Assembly (NCBI GenBank): GCA_035504215.1
Contig: DATJSI010000036.1
Span: 85,626-149,625 of the forward strand
Source of the DNA: Mycobacteriales bacterium
GTDB lineage: Bacteria > Actinomycetota > Actinomycetes > JAFAQI01
Reading direction: 5' to 3'
DNA length: 64,000 nucleotides
This document shows, in pieces, positions 1-9,086 of this stretch (position 1 is its first letter; every line of letters begins with the position of its first letter). The notes below the pieces were generated by a model. It had not been told where the DNA came from and made no database searches. It saw only the letters and a list, made by a program, of their open reading frames with translations. The position numbers were made by a program, and so were the translations under genes.

Positions 1-17
1 GGCCGCCTTTCCTTGCG

Positions 18-899
18 GTGGGAGCAGCGGCCGCTGTCGCTCGTGACCCGCTCGTTCGCGGCCTTCTCGTTGGCGCGGGTGTCACAGCCACGGCGTCCGC
101 AATCATGATGTGGATCGTCCTCGACTCTGGCGTCGGGCCTCGCTACATGGGGGAGGTTGCCGAGCAGCGAACGGCCGCTGAGCTGCGGCGCATAAAGGGC
201 GCACGTCTCGTCAACCACTTTGGTCTCGATGGTGGTGATGTTGACCATTTGCTCGTCGGAGCCGCCGGAGTCTTCGTCGTCGAAACGAAATGGTCAGCGA
301 GCGATTGGAAACGTGGTCGCATCGATGTACGGCGCCTTGAGACGGCCAGGGTCGAAGCAGTGGGCGTCGCCAAGAAGCTCGCGCTGTGGGAGCCGTACAA
401 ACGGCTTGGGTTGCCCGCGCCACACGCCGTCGTTGCACTGTGGGGCCCTGGAGCGGAGGAACTGACCGCTCAACTTGGTACGTCCGATGTCGTTGCCGGG
501 TCGCAGCTCCGATCTCGACTAGAGGGTTTCGGCATGCTCGTCCGAACGCTGACGCCTGATCAGATTGATGCGGTCTGGCGGGTGCTCAGCGATCACCTCG
601 TGGGCCGTGACCGTGAAGAGCGAGCGGCGCGGCCAATGCCCCCCTCGATCGCAGGTCTGGGAGCGCGCGTGCTCGTCGGCACCCTGGCTGGGTTAGTCGG
701 GTTCCTAGGTGCTGCAGGAGGTACGAGCCTTCCCCTTCCGCTTTGGGCGTGGGCAATCGCAGTGTGCGCCACGGCGTGCGCCGCGGCGCCCGTGCGTCAC
801 TGGGCGCGCTTGCGCATCGCAGTCTCAGGTTTGTGGGCCGGCCTTGCCGTCGCCCTGAGTCTGGCTGCAGTCTCAGCTGGCGGCCAGCTTCTGCGTTAG
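18..899 (+). CDS. NERD-domain membrane protein
   Basis: A 293-residue protein with a nuclease-related domain (NERD) between membrane segments. The NERD core is visible as a GE pair near residues 45-46, a DH pair at 76-77 and an ETK motif at 89-91, the pattern in which the DH and the acidic-x-K residues correspond to restriction-nuclease-like catalytic positions. One hydrophobic segment lies at about residues 14-36 and two or three more fill the C-terminal 85 residues, so the domain is probably membrane-tethered and cytoplasmic. The reading frame stays open upstream to the window edge, so the GTG at 18 may not be the true start. It converges with a second NERD protein ending at 1025. NERD function in bacteria is poorly defined; nuclease activity is inference from fold. 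Confidence 0.75.
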   Translation: MGAAAAVARDPLVRGLLVGAGVTATASAIMMWIVLDSGVGPRYMGEVAEQRTAAELRRIKGARLVNHFGLDGGDVDHLLVGAAGVFVVETKWSASDWKRGRIDVRRLETARVEAVGVAKKLALWEPYKRLGLPAPHAVVALWGPGAEELTAQLGTSDVVAGSQLRSRLEGFGMLVRTLTPDQIDAVWRVLSDHLVGRDREERAARPMPPSIAGLGARVLVGTLAGLVGFLGAAGGTSLPLPLWAWAIAVCATACAAAPVRHWARLRIAVSGLWAGLAVALSLAAVSAGGQLLR

Positions 900-1024
900 G
901 CGGTCACGACAACCGGAGCCCGTGGCTTGCGGACGTCTGCAGGACGACCGATGTCACGCTAAGGCGAGGCGACCACAGATCGCCGAACGCGCTACATAGT
1001 TGCGCTGCGCGACCGTCTGCCGGG

Positions 1025-1849
1025 CTAGTCGCACCGACAGGCCCTGGTCCACGTCGTGCAGCGCCGTGCTGCGTCGAAGAGTACGGCGACCTCCTTCGGG
1101 TTGAGCGTCGCTGGCCGTCGTCTGAAATCGGTGGGCACGTTCAGGCTGCCCATGACGAGAACGTCCGGTGGTCGTTGCTTGACGTGCATCTCGCCGTACG
1201 CAAAAACCAGTGCCGGTGTCACCGGCACCGGGAGACCTGTGACAGCGAAGAGCAGTTTCTCCGCACGCTCGGCCTCACGCCGCGACTTGTAGAGGTAGTC
1301 CGTCGGGTGGCCGTCGATCCGGATTGAGCGCGACGCAACCCAGATCCGGTGCCCGGGATGGTTCTTCGTATTGACCGTGATCACGCCGCCGGGACCGATC
1401 AGGACGTGGTCGATGTCGCAGCTGTTCGAGCCGACCGGAATCGAGTGCAGGACATGCCACCCACCGGGCCGCAGTCGTTCTAGCCGCGTGCCAACGGTCT
1501 CCTCGCCTCTGGCCCCCACCCGCCAGTTTCGCTCCACCGTCTTCTGGTCGGTCACACGCGCTACGAAGGTGGCGACCTTCGAGCGGTTCAGCGCCGCCTC
1601 CTCCAGCAGAGCACGCTCCCGCGCTCCCACGCCGGGACGGTTCAGTGCGAGGTCGTGCCAGGCCGGAGGCGCGGTGTCGGCGAACCAGCCACGGATGGCT
1701 GCGTCGAACGCCGCTTCGTTCGCCGGGTTGTTGACCCTGCGCGTGTTGGTCTGGAGATCAACCCAACCGATCTGGCTGCCGTCCGGCCCGTTCACATAGA
1801 GCCGATCCTTGCCGTACCTCTTCCACGGGTTCACCTGGTATCCGGACAT
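1025..1849 (-). CDS. NERD-domain protein, soluble
   Basis: A 274-residue protein whose C-terminal half is a NERD domain: GEE at residues 115-117, DIDH at 145-148 and NTKNH at 160-164. The N-terminal ~100 residues resemble no domain I can name. The frame remains open far upstream, but upstream residues are low-quality sequence antisense to the gene at 2048, so I chose the ATG at 1849, where family-like sequence begins. No convincing ribosome binding site precedes it. There is no signal peptide or membrane segment, unlike the NERD protein it faces tail to tail at 899. Nuclease-like activity is inferred from the family only. Confidence 0.75.
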   Translation of the reverse strand: MSGYQVNPWKRYGKDRLYVNGPDGSQIGWVDLQTNTRRVNNPANEAAFDAAIRGWFADTAPPAWHDLALNRPGVGARERALLEEAALNRSKVATFVARVTDQKTVERNWRVGARGEETVGTRLERLRPGGWHVLHSIPVGSNSCDIDHVLIGPGGVITVNTKNHPGHRIWVASRSIRIDGHPTDYLYKSRREAERAEKLLFAVTGLPVPVTPALVFAYGEMHVKQRPPDVLVMGSLNVPTDFRRRPATLNPKEVAVLFDAARRCTTWTRACRCD

Positions 1850-2047
1850 ACGTCCATGTCGGGCACTGAATCGCTCTGCTATAGCCGAACCGGTCGATAC
1901 CACCCAGATGCCGTAGCGAGGCTCATGGCAGCCCGCGCCGGAAGGTGGCAGGCCGCCGAGCCGTGAAAGCGCGGAAATTGGCGTGCGTGCCGACGAGCGC
2001 GTTGCCATACTCCGGCGGCTGATTTTCTTTGAAGGGAGGTGACAGCC

Positions 2048-2521
2048 ATGAAGCTGGCAGAGGCACTCGCGCTGCGGTCCGACGCGGTCAAGCGCGTCGA
2101 GCAGCTGCGTGCGCGGGTGCAGACGAACGCCCGCTACCAGGAGGGTGAGGAGCCGACCGAGGACGCCAACGCGCTGCTCGCGGAGGCCGGCCGGGTGCTC
2201 GACCAACTCGAGGACCTGATCCGCCGGGTCAACCGCACCAACGCGACCGCGACGGTCGAGGACGGCATGACGCTCACCGACGCGCTCGCGCGTCGCGACG
2301 TGCTCCGGCTGCGGCACGCGTTCTGGAGCCGCGCCGCCGACGCGGCGTCCGGGCGCGAGTCGAGCTCCGGCGGGTTCCGGCAGCTTCGTTCCGAGCTGCG
2401 CACGCTTCCGGCGCTCCCGGTCCGCGAGCTGCGTACGGCGGTCGACGAGCTGGCTCGCGAGCACCGCGAGCTCGACGTCAAGATCCAGCGGGCCAACTGG
2501 CAGGCGGATCTCGTCGACTGA
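2048..2521 (+). CDS. DIP1984 family protein
   Basis: A 157-residue, largely helical protein recognisable as the DIP1984 family from the opening MKLAEAL, the QEGEEPTED segment near residue 35, the IRRVNRTNA stretch and the LTDALARRDVLRLR block in the middle, ending with the typical IQxANW. The family is widespread in actinobacteria and firmicutes with no settled function (sometimes labelled septicolysin-like). The start is fixed by an excellent ribosome binding site, GGAGGT at 2035-2040, seven bases before the ATG; an in-frame GTG at 2039 overlaps that site and is not the start. The gene stands alone, divergent from the NERD gene at 1849. Confidence 0.85.
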   Translation: MKLAEALALRSDAVKRVEQLRARVQTNARYQEGEEPTEDANALLAEAGRVLDQLEDLIRRVNRTNATATVEDGMTLTDALARRDVLRLRHAFWSRAADAASGRESSSGGFRQLRSELRTLPALPVRELRTAVDELAREHRELDVKIQRANWQADLVD

Positions 2522-2889
2522 GTGAAGGCAACCGCATGAGTCGGTAGCCGTCGATCGAGAAGTGAACACCGAACCGCTCTTGCGCCGGCGGTTAACTCAC
2601 GGCGCAACCTGGCGCGCGATGGGCAGCGCAATCGGTTCAACTCCGGACCCACAGGGCAGCCCAGTACGGCGTACCGGGGACAGGGCAAGGCGCACGACGC
2701 ACTACCTGGTGTTGGTCTCGATCGACGGTGAGGGTGGGTCAGGGGACTGCGGTTGCTCCACTCGAGAGACGTACAACCCCCACGCATGGCCCATACGTGG
2801 TGCCATAGCCCCACCGATGGGCCATGCGTGGGGCCACAGCACCACCGATGGGCCATGCGTGCGACGCGGCTAGGGGCCGATCGGCTGGG
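2522..2889. other. Gene-poor intergenic region with repeat array
   Basis: A 368-base stretch between the DIP1984 gene and the hemerythrin gene. I see no credible coding sequence on either strand. Its right half holds the short 31-bp repeat array described separately; the left part (2522-2780) shows nothing I can interpret. Confidence 0.5.
2782..2860. repeat. 31-bp repeat array, locus A
   Basis: An inverted half-unit (ACGCATGGCCCAT at 2782-2794) is followed by two direct copies of its reverse complement, ATGGGCCATGCGT, at 2817-2829 and 2848-2860. The direct copies are 31 bases apart, and the intervening sequence (GGGGCC-x-AGCACCACC) is also conserved. The same arrangement, with four direct copies, recurs at 14149-14289. 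The repeat is between genes, with no peptide-coding signal of its own. Confidence 0.85.
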
Positions 2890-3543
2890 TTACGCCACGC
2901 GGGTGTCGAGGCCGCGCCAGGTCGGGGCGATCGTACGGCGATAGTTGCGGCCGCCGATCCGGACGATCATCGCCAGCACCGGCGGCGGGATCGTCTCGCG
3001 CAGCCCGCGGGCATCGGCATCGCTCGCGCCGTCGAGCAGCCAGGCGAAGAAGGTGCCCGTGTTGCCGCGATGCGCCCGGCGCACGGCCTTCTGCGCGTTC
3101 TTCATCTGCGACGAGTCTTCGTGCTCCGCGGCGAACGGGTCGAGGTCGGCCTCCTCGTGGTCGAGGTGGCTGGTCAGTACGGCGGCAAGCTCACCGACCG
3201 AGATGCGCGCGCCGCCCGCCGAGTCGGCGGAGGGAAAGGTCCGGTAGGACTGCATCGCGGCAGTTGCCTTGTCCAGCGCGGTCAGCATCTGCGCATGCTC
3301 GCTCTCGAGCTCGCCGGCAAGCGTCGTATCGACACCGAGCGACCGGACCGCCGGCCAGAAGATGTTCTCCTCGTCCTCGTGGTGGTCGTGCAGCTGCTTG
3401 GCGAAGTTGTCCCACGCGACCGACAGCTGGTCGGCCCGCTGCGGGTTGGCCGCGCCCGGATCCGCCAGCGCAACGTCGAAGCGCCGCAGGTCACGGCGGA
3501 ATGCGTCGTGAATGATCGAGTTCATCGATTTGTGCTCTGTCAT
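2890..3543 (-). CDS. Hemerythrin-domain protein
   Basis: A 217-residue cytoplasmic protein of the hemerythrin/HHE four-helix bundle family, likely binding a di-iron centre. Candidate ligands are an early His (residue 12 in IIHDAF), the HDHHEDEENIFWP helix around 52-64, the ESEHAQM His of the third helix and the LTSHLDHEE segment of the fourth. The C-terminal ~70 residues lie outside the HHE core. The start is the ATG at 3543, preceded by GGAGG (complement of 3551-3555) at seven bases; a longer frame to 3603 exists but has no ribosome binding site. Members of this family are linked to oxygen, NO or iron handling; the particular role here is unknown. Confidence 0.85.
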   Translation of the reverse strand: MTEHKSMNSIIHDAFRRDLRRFDVALADPGAANPQRADQLSVAWDNFAKQLHDHHEDEENIFWPAVRSLGVDTTLAGELESEHAQMLTALDKATAAMQSYRTFPSADSAGGARISVGELAAVLTSHLDHEEADLDPFAAEHEDSSQMKNAQKAVRRAHRGNTGTFFAWLLDGASDADARGLRETIPPPVLAMIVRIGGRNYRRTIAPTWRGLDTRVA

Positions 3544-3818
3544 CGTCTGGCCTCCAGCGGCGTCATCACTCGAACGTATGCACCCACGCCCAAGCGCCCT
3601 CATCCACCCTGCCCCGGGTCGAAGGTCATTAACGCGGGGGCCAGAGCGCCGAAGGGCCGATCGATTCGCGCGAATTGGTGATGCTTTCCGCGCCAGCGGC
3701 CGCAGAGTCGGCTAGGTGGCGCTTCGACCCGAGCCAGGAAAGCGGATTCTGTGAATTCGCTGAATACCGAATGTGCTGCCGCTAGGCTGCGCGCGCCGGG
3801 GGCGCTCGGGAGGCGCGC

Positions 3819-6386
3819 ATGACCGATCCGTCGCTCACGTTGTCGCATCCACTCCGCCGATTCGGCCGGCGGTCACCACTCGTCGTCGCGATCATCGCGG
3901 CCGTCGCCGTACTCATGGCGCAGGCGCAGGGCGAGGCAATCACAAAGACGGCCGCGTCCGCTAAGACTCCGACCTACTCGCAAGCGCTTGTTCTGAACAA
4001 GGACGCTAACGGCTCGAGTACGACGGTCGCGAGCAAGGATCTCAACGGTGACGGGCGGCCCGACATCGTCAGCGGCGACAGCGCAGGCAAGGTCGAGGTA
4101 GAGCTCAACCTGGGCAACGGCAGGTTCGGCAACTCGAGGACGTACTCCGTCGACGGTAACGTCACGACGCTGGTCGTCGCCGACGTGAACGGCGACGGCC
4201 ATCCCGACATCGTCACTGCCGACGACTCCTCGGGAAACGTCGCCGTACTGCTGAACAAGGGCAACGGCACCTTCGACGCACCGGTCTTCTACTCCACCGG
4301 TGGCAAGCCGTGGGGGCTCGCTGTCGGCGATGTGACCGGCGACGGGCGCCCGGACATCGTGACCTCCGACCAGACCACGGAGCAGATCTCGGTGCTCGCC
4401 GGCAAGGGCAACGGCACGTTCGGTACGGCGAAGACCTACAGCAACGGGCTGACGAGCGACTACCCGGCGCCGCAGGGTCTGGCGCTCGGTGACTTCCAGG
4501 GCAACGGCCGGCTCGATGTCGTCGTCGCCGACGGCGGCACCGGATCGGCCGGTGGGACGTACGTCACCTACCTGGCGAACAACGGGCACGGCGCCTTCCC
4601 GACGGCCGACACGATGGAGGTCGGCGACACCTATCAGGATCCGGCCGCGATCGTCACCGGCGACTTCAATGGCGATGGCCACCTCGACTACGCTGTCGAT
4701 CTCGAAGGTGGCTGCTTCGGCGTCGGGGACGGCGACGTCCTGATCTACCTCGGCAACGGGCATGGAACGTTCACCGGAGGCAAGGGGATCGGGACCGACT
4801 GCAACTACGGCACCGTTGTGACCGACGTCAACGGCGACGGCATCCCGGACCTGGTGACGGCGGTCGGCAACTTCTTCGCCGGCGGCAGCTACGTCGAGGT
4901 CAACATCGGCAAGGGCGACGGCACCTTCTATCCGGGGGTGATCACGCCGGTCGACTCTCTGGCGTCACCCAACGGCATCGCATTGGCGGCCCTGACCGGG
5001 CACGGTGGGCACGACGTCGTCATCCCGGCGCAGAACGGCGACATCTCGGCCGTCTTCGACGAGCACTCCGGCGGTCCCGACCTGCTGCTCGGAACGGTGC
5101 GGCAGAGCAACACCGCGGTCGCGGGCGCGCCGGTGCAGGTCTGCCATGCGACGTCGGGGGCCCAGCCCTCAGCCTGTCGCGACGCCGGCCAGTCCTCGCA
5201 GGCGGGCGACTTCGCGGAAACCGTGTCGCGCGGTGACACGTACGGCGTGACCGCCTTCCCGCCGTCCGACTCGGACGGCCTGGCGCCTCGCACCGTCGGC
5301 CCGATCAAGATCGACCAGCACGTCACGGTCACCGCGGCGGACTTCACCGCGACTCTGCCACCGAGCGGCAGCATGTTGACCACGGCCGCCGGCAACGTCG
5401 AGCAGAACGAGGTGCCGACGATCAACTGGGGCGAGCCGAGCACCTACTCGACGACCGGTTGCAGCGGTGGGTTCGGCGATCTCCTGGTCGGTGCGACCAA
5501 CACCGCAACCGGACAGCCCGAGACCGAGGCGTTCCCGATGCCGGAGGACCCCTCCGGGTCGGGCACGTACGTCTCGCACATCCCCGCGCTAGCGCCGTTG
5601 CACGGCGACGGTGGAGTGCAGCAGTTCGTGACCTGCCCCGAGGCAACCCACCTCGCGCCCGATGGCGGCTCGCCCACCGGCGGCACGTACGTTCTCGTGA
5701 CCGGCAGCGGGTTCAGCGGTGCCACTGCCGTGCATTTCGGCAGCACCCGGGCGACGTCGTACACCGTGCTGGGTGACGACTTGATCGATGCGGTCGCGCC
5801 GGCGGGAACCGGCTCCGTGACCGTGACAGTGACCAAGTCCGGCGGCGGGACGGAGACCGTCGGCAGCTACGGGTACGTCGGTGTCAGCTCGCTCGACATG
5901 ACGTCGGGCCCGGCGGCCGGCGGCACCTCCGTCACCATTCACGGGTCTGGCTTCACGCACGTGGGCGGCGTGATCTTCGGCGTCGTGCCAGCGGCATCGT
6001 TCAGCGTCGTCAACTCCACCGAGATCCAGGCGACCTCGCCGGAAGGTGTCGGCACTGTGCAGGTGCAGGTCGTCAACAACGAGTCGGTCACCGCGCCGAG
6101 CAACAACAGTGCGTTCCGCTTCTCGGAGGTCCGGCCGGGACGTCGGGCATCGTCGAAGGAACCGGTGCCGACGGCCTCCGGCAGTACGTCGAGGCCGTCG
6201 ACGCGGTCGGCGCATCGGGCGCCTCGACGTCCTCGGATGTCACACCCGCTGCTCGCGGCCACATGCGATCCGCCGACGACGGGGACGACAGCGGTGGCGG
6301 GTTGGACTGCTCGCAGTCGCTGCAAGCCGAGCAGGAGACGGGTATTGCATTTGGGCAGATGTGCGGCTACGTCAACCAAGCCGTGA
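3819..6386 (+). CDS. Secreted FG-GAP/IPT repeat protein, N-terminal part (frameshifted)
   Basis: A secreted, probably surface-associated repeat protein. After a positively charged start and a hydrophobic signal segment (about residues 19-37) come six FG-GAP/VCBS blades with calcium-loop motifs of the DxNGDGxPD type between residues ~70 and 400 (for example DVNGDGHPDIV), forming a likely seven-bladed propeller. Two IPT/TIG immunoglobulin-like domains follow at about 610-770. The ATG has a good ribosome binding site, GGGAGG at 3808-3813. From about 6125 the frame degenerates into Arg/Pro/Ser-rich sequence while the -1 frame continues as sensible protein into the next entry, so residues after ~769 are probably not native. 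It is likely one ~1390-residue gene broken by a single-base indel, natural or from sequencing. Confidence 0.75.
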   Translation: MTDPSLTLSHPLRRFGRRSPLVVAIIAAVAVLMAQAQGEAITKTAASAKTPTYSQALVLNKDANGSSTTVASKDLNGDGRPDIVSGDSAGKVEVELNLGNGRFGNSRTYSVDGNVTTLVVADVNGDGHPDIVTADDSSGNVAVLLNKGNGTFDAPVFYSTGGKPWGLAVGDVTGDGRPDIVTSDQTTEQISVLAGKGNGTFGTAKTYSNGLTSDYPAPQGLALGDFQGNGRLDVVVADGGTGSAGGTYVTYLANNGHGAFPTADTMEVGDTYQDPAAIVTGDFNGDGHLDYAVDLEGGCFGVGDGDVLIYLGNGHGTFTGGKGIGTDCNYGTVVTDVNGDGIPDLVTAVGNFFAGGSYVEVNIGKGDGTFYPGVITPVDSLASPNGIALAALTGHGGHDVVIPAQNGDISAVFDEHSGGPDLLLGTVRQSNTAVAGAPVQVCHATSGAQPSACRDAGQSSQAGDFAETVSRGDTYGVTAFPPSDSDGLAPRTVGPIKIDQHVTVTAADFTATLPPSGSMLTTAAGNVEQNEVPTINWGEPSTYSTTGCSGGFGDLLVGATNTATGQPETEAFPMPEDPSGSGTYVSHIPALAPLHGDGGVQQFVTCPEATHLAPDGGSPTGGTYVLVTGSGFSGATAVHFGSTRATSYTVLGDDLIDAVAPAGTGSVTVTVTKSGGGTETVGSYGYVGVSSLDMTSGPAAGGTSVTIHGSGFTHVGGVIFGVVPAASFSVVNSTEIQATSPEGVGTVQVQVVNNESVTAPSNNSAFRFSEVRPGRRASSKEPVPTASGSTSRPSTRSAHRAPRRPRMSHPLLAATCDPPTTGTTAVAGWTARSRCKPSRRRVLHLGRCAATSTKP

Positions 6387-7996
6387 GCAGTTACGGCCCG
6401 ATGGGTGACATCCAGACGCAGGTGGTCACCGGCTCCATCATCGGCGGGGCGGGGACGCTCGCGCTGGCCGGCCTCGCCGTGCCCGGGATCGACGCCGTGG
6501 TCGCGGCGTTGATCGTTGCCGCCTTCATCTACGGCTTCCTCACCGACTGGACGTTCAAGATCGACCCGAGCGGCACTGTGGTCGACACCGCCGGCAACCC
6601 GATCGCCGGTGCGACCGCAACGTTACAGAGCTACGACCGCAGCAGCGGGCACTATGCGAAGACACCCGCGAGCGCGGACTACATCGACCCCGCGACCAAC
6701 CCGGAGCAAACGACATCGGCCGGCGGGTTCGACTGGGATGCGATCGCGGGGACCTATCGCATCACCGCGAGCGCAAGTGGCTGCCACGCGCCGGGTCACG
6801 GCGGGCAGAAGAGCGTGGCTACCACGCCGTTCACCCTGCCGCCCCCGGCGGTCGGCTTGCTGCTCACGCTTCAGTGCGCGCACGCCGAGGTGCCGAAGCC
6901 GACCGTGACTGCGCTCTCGCCTTCGTCTGCGCTAGGTACCGGCGGTTACGTGATCCAGATCGACGGCACCGGGTTGACTCACGTCACCGCCGTCCACTTC
7001 GGCAAGGCCAAGGCGAGCGGGATCCACGTGTTGTCGCCGTACGCGATCGACGTTACTGCGCCGGCCGGCAGCGGCTCGACCCACGTCACCGTCACCTCGT
7101 CCGGTGGCACCAGCAGCAAGACCTCGGCCTCGAAGTTCGACTGGCTGAAGGCGCCGAAGGACTCGCGGCGTCCGAAGGTCACCCACATCGGCCCGGCGCA
7201 CGGTCCGATCACCGGCGGTACGACGATCACCGTCCGCGGCTCGCACTTCGAGAGCACGGCAACCGTCGCGGTCGGTGGACTGCCCGCGACCGATGTGCGG
7301 GTGAAGGGCCCATCGAGGCTCACGGCTCTCGTCCCGGCAGCCTCTGCGGCCGGCCGCGCGAGCGTGACCGTCACGACAGCGCATGGGACGTCGACCCCGA
7401 TGTCGCGGTCGCGCTATGAGTACACCAAGCCGGCGCTTGCCGGGGTCCTGTCGAGAGTCCGGCATCTGAGCGTCGTACCGTCTCTTACCGGCAAAGGCGT
7501 GGCACATGTGAAGGTGCACTGGAGCTTGCCCAAGCGTGCGAGCAGAGCGCTGGTGTGCCTCACCCCGGGCCGCTCGGCGGCGGCGCAGAGCTGCACGACT
7601 CGCGTGCGGGCGGGCCACTCCGCGACGCTCGTGGACAGGCACCTCGGTCAACCTGTGACGGTCACGGTCTATGCGCGCGACTCCCTGGGTGACTTGTCGG
7701 TCCCGGCCGTCATCAGGCTGGATGCGACGACGATCGGGATCTCGGCGCGCGGCGCGGGATCGCGCGACGAGATCACCGCGTTCGTCAAGGACACGACCAC
7801 GCATCATCGGGTCGGGAGCGGCCGGATCCAGCTGTGGCGCCGGGTCGGTTCGCATGGCTGGCAACGCGTCGCGACGGCCCACCTTCGCAACGGCAGGGCG
7901 ACGGTGTCCGTGGCCGCGCAGGCGGTATACCAGTGGCGGTATCCCGGGCAGCGCGATCGGCTCCAGCCTGCGCTGTCGCACCCCCACCGTGGCTGA
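6263..7996 (+). CDS. Continuation of the secreted repeat protein (C-terminal part)
   Basis: This frame carries a hydrophobic Gly/Ala-rich segment near residues 60-95, a carboxypeptidase-regulatory-like (CNA-B/SD repeat type) stretch beginning DPSGTVVDTAGNPIAG, then two more IPT/TIG domains (about 205-290 and 300-390) and a C-terminal cell-surface-like beta domain. The frame is open and protein-like upstream of the ATG at 6263, back to about 6122, reading through to where the preceding gene loses sense. No ribosome binding site precedes 6263. I therefore read it as the second half of the gene starting at 3819. The last 20 residues look atypical and a second frame slip near the end is possible. 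Confidence 0.65.
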   Translation: MRSADDGDDSGGGLDCSQSLQAEQETGIAFGQMCGYVNQAVSSYGPMGDIQTQVVTGSIIGGAGTLALAGLAVPGIDAVVAALIVAAFIYGFLTDWTFKIDPSGTVVDTAGNPIAGATATLQSYDRSSGHYAKTPASADYIDPATNPEQTTSAGGFDWDAIAGTYRITASASGCHAPGHGGQKSVATTPFTLPPPAVGLLLTLQCAHAEVPKPTVTALSPSSALGTGGYVIQIDGTGLTHVTAVHFGKAKASGIHVLSPYAIDVTAPAGSGSTHVTVTSSGGTSSKTSASKFDWLKAPKDSRRPKVTHIGPAHGPITGGTTITVRGSHFESTATVAVGGLPATDVRVKGPSRLTALVPAASAAGRASVTVTTAHGTSTPMSRSRYEYTKPALAGVLSRVRHLSVVPSLTGKGVAHVKVHWSLPKRASRALVCLTPGRSAAAQSCTTRVRAGHSATLVDRHLGQPVTVTVYARDSLGDLSVPAVIRLDATTIGISARGAGSRDEITAFVKDTTTHHRVGSGRIQLWRRVGSHGWQRVATAHLRNGRATVSVAAQAVYQWRYPGQRDRLQPALSHPHRG

Positions 7997-8050
7997 GCCG
8001 CTTGGCCAGCCGGGGACGGCCAGTCGGGCAGCACGTCAGACGGTCGGCGC

Positions 8051-9034
8051 TTAGGCGGCGAAGGTGCGGCGGTAGGCGTGCGGCGAGGTGTGCAGCACGC
8101 GGGAGAAGTGCTTGCGCAGGTTGACCGCGCTGACGAAGCCGCTGCGCTCGGCGACCGAGTCGACGGTCAGGTCGGTGGTCTCGAGCAGCCGTTGCGCGAA
8201 GTGCAGCCGGCGGCGCAGCAGCCACTGGTACGGCGTCACGCCCACCGTCGCGGTGAACCGCCGGATGAACGTGCGCCGGCTCATCGCCGACCGCCGAGCC
8301 AGGTCGTCGATCGTCACCTGCTGGTCGAGGTTCGCCTCCATCCAGGCCAGGGTCTGCTGGAACGGATCGTCGAGGTGCGGGCGCGGCATCGGCGCTTCGA
8401 TGTACTGCGCCTGCCCGCCTTCTCGATGCGGAGGTACGACGAGGTCGCGCGCGATGTGGCTCGCAACCTCGGCGCCGAAGTCCTGCCGGACCACGGACAG
8501 GCACAGGTCGATGCCGGCCGCGCTGCCGGCGGAGGTGAGGATGTCGCCGTCGTCGGTGTAGAGGACCTTCGGGTCGACGTCGAGGCGCGGGAAGGACCGC
8601 TTCAGCTGCTCGCACTCGGCCCAGTGCGTGGTCACCCGACGACCGTCGAGCAGTCCGGCCTCGGCGAGGGTGAACGCGGCGCTGCACAGCGACACCAGCC
8701 GCACGCCGCGCTCGTGCGCCCGGCGTAACGCGCGCAGCACGGCTTCCGGTGCTTCCCGAACCGGCTCGGTCGGGAGGACCACGATCGTGTCGGCGCGTTC
8801 GAGGGCGCGCAACCCGTTCGGCACATGCAGCACGAGCCCGGCGTCGGTCGTCACCGGCCCGCGCTGCGCGGCGCAGACGACCGCGTCGTACCACGTCGGC
8901 CCGCGATGGTCCTCGCAGCGATGGCCGAACACCGCGTGCGCGATGCCGAACTCGAACGTCGAGAGGTCGTCGAAGACCAGGATCGCCAGGGTTCTCGGGG
9001 GCGCCGCAACGACGTTGGCATCTTTCGAGCGCAT
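8051..9034 (-). CDS. GlxA-type AraC-family transcriptional regulator
   Basis: A 327-residue regulator with an N-terminal DJ-1/PfpI-like amidotransferase domain (about residues 16-185; the elbow region reads LVSLCSAAFTLAEAGLLDG with a Cys) and a C-terminal AraC/XylS double helix-turn-helix (about 225-325, including ARRSAMSRRTFIRRF and the YRRTF ending). This architecture is the GlxA/FtrA group; the PfpI domain senses ligands rather than acting as a protease. The ATG at 9034 is preferred over a longer start at 9070 because a near-palindrome, probably its operator, occupies 9035-9052 directly upstream. It is divergent from the small gene at 9087, which it may control. Confidence 0.85.
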   Translation of the reverse strand: MRSKDANVVAAPPRTLAILVFDDLSTFEFGIAHAVFGHRCEDHRGPTWYDAVVCAAQRGPVTTDAGLVLHVPNGLRALERADTIVVLPTEPVREAPEAVLRALRRAHERGVRLVSLCSAAFTLAEAGLLDGRRVTTHWAECEQLKRSFPRLDVDPKVLYTDDGDILTSAGSAAGIDLCLSVVRQDFGAEVASHIARDLVVPPHREGGQAQYIEAPMPRPHLDDPFQQTLAWMEANLDQQVTIDDLARRSAMSRRTFIRRFTATVGVTPYQWLLRRRLHFAQRLLETTDLTVDSVAERSGFVSAVNLRKHFSRVLHTSPHAYRRTFAA

Positions 9035-9052
9035 AGTGACAATATTGCCACT
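9035..9052. promoter_or_regulatory. Near-palindrome abutting GlxA-type start, candidate operator
   Basis: An 18-base imperfect palindrome centred on AATATT (AGTGACAATATTGCCACT, 16 of 18 positions symmetric) touches the start codon of the regulator at 9034 and lies 35 bases before the divergent ATG at 9087. Its location fits an operator for autoregulation or for the divergent pair. This is inference from symmetry and position. Confidence 0.4.
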
Positions 9053-9086
9053 CGTTTCGGTACGCCGCAAGGCGCATCGTGGCCTT

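Noticed and set aside
6263..7996. Independent gene starting at ATG 6263
   Set aside because: No ribosome binding site; the frame is sensible upstream of the ATG and continues the previous gene's domain order, so a frameshifted single gene is preferred.
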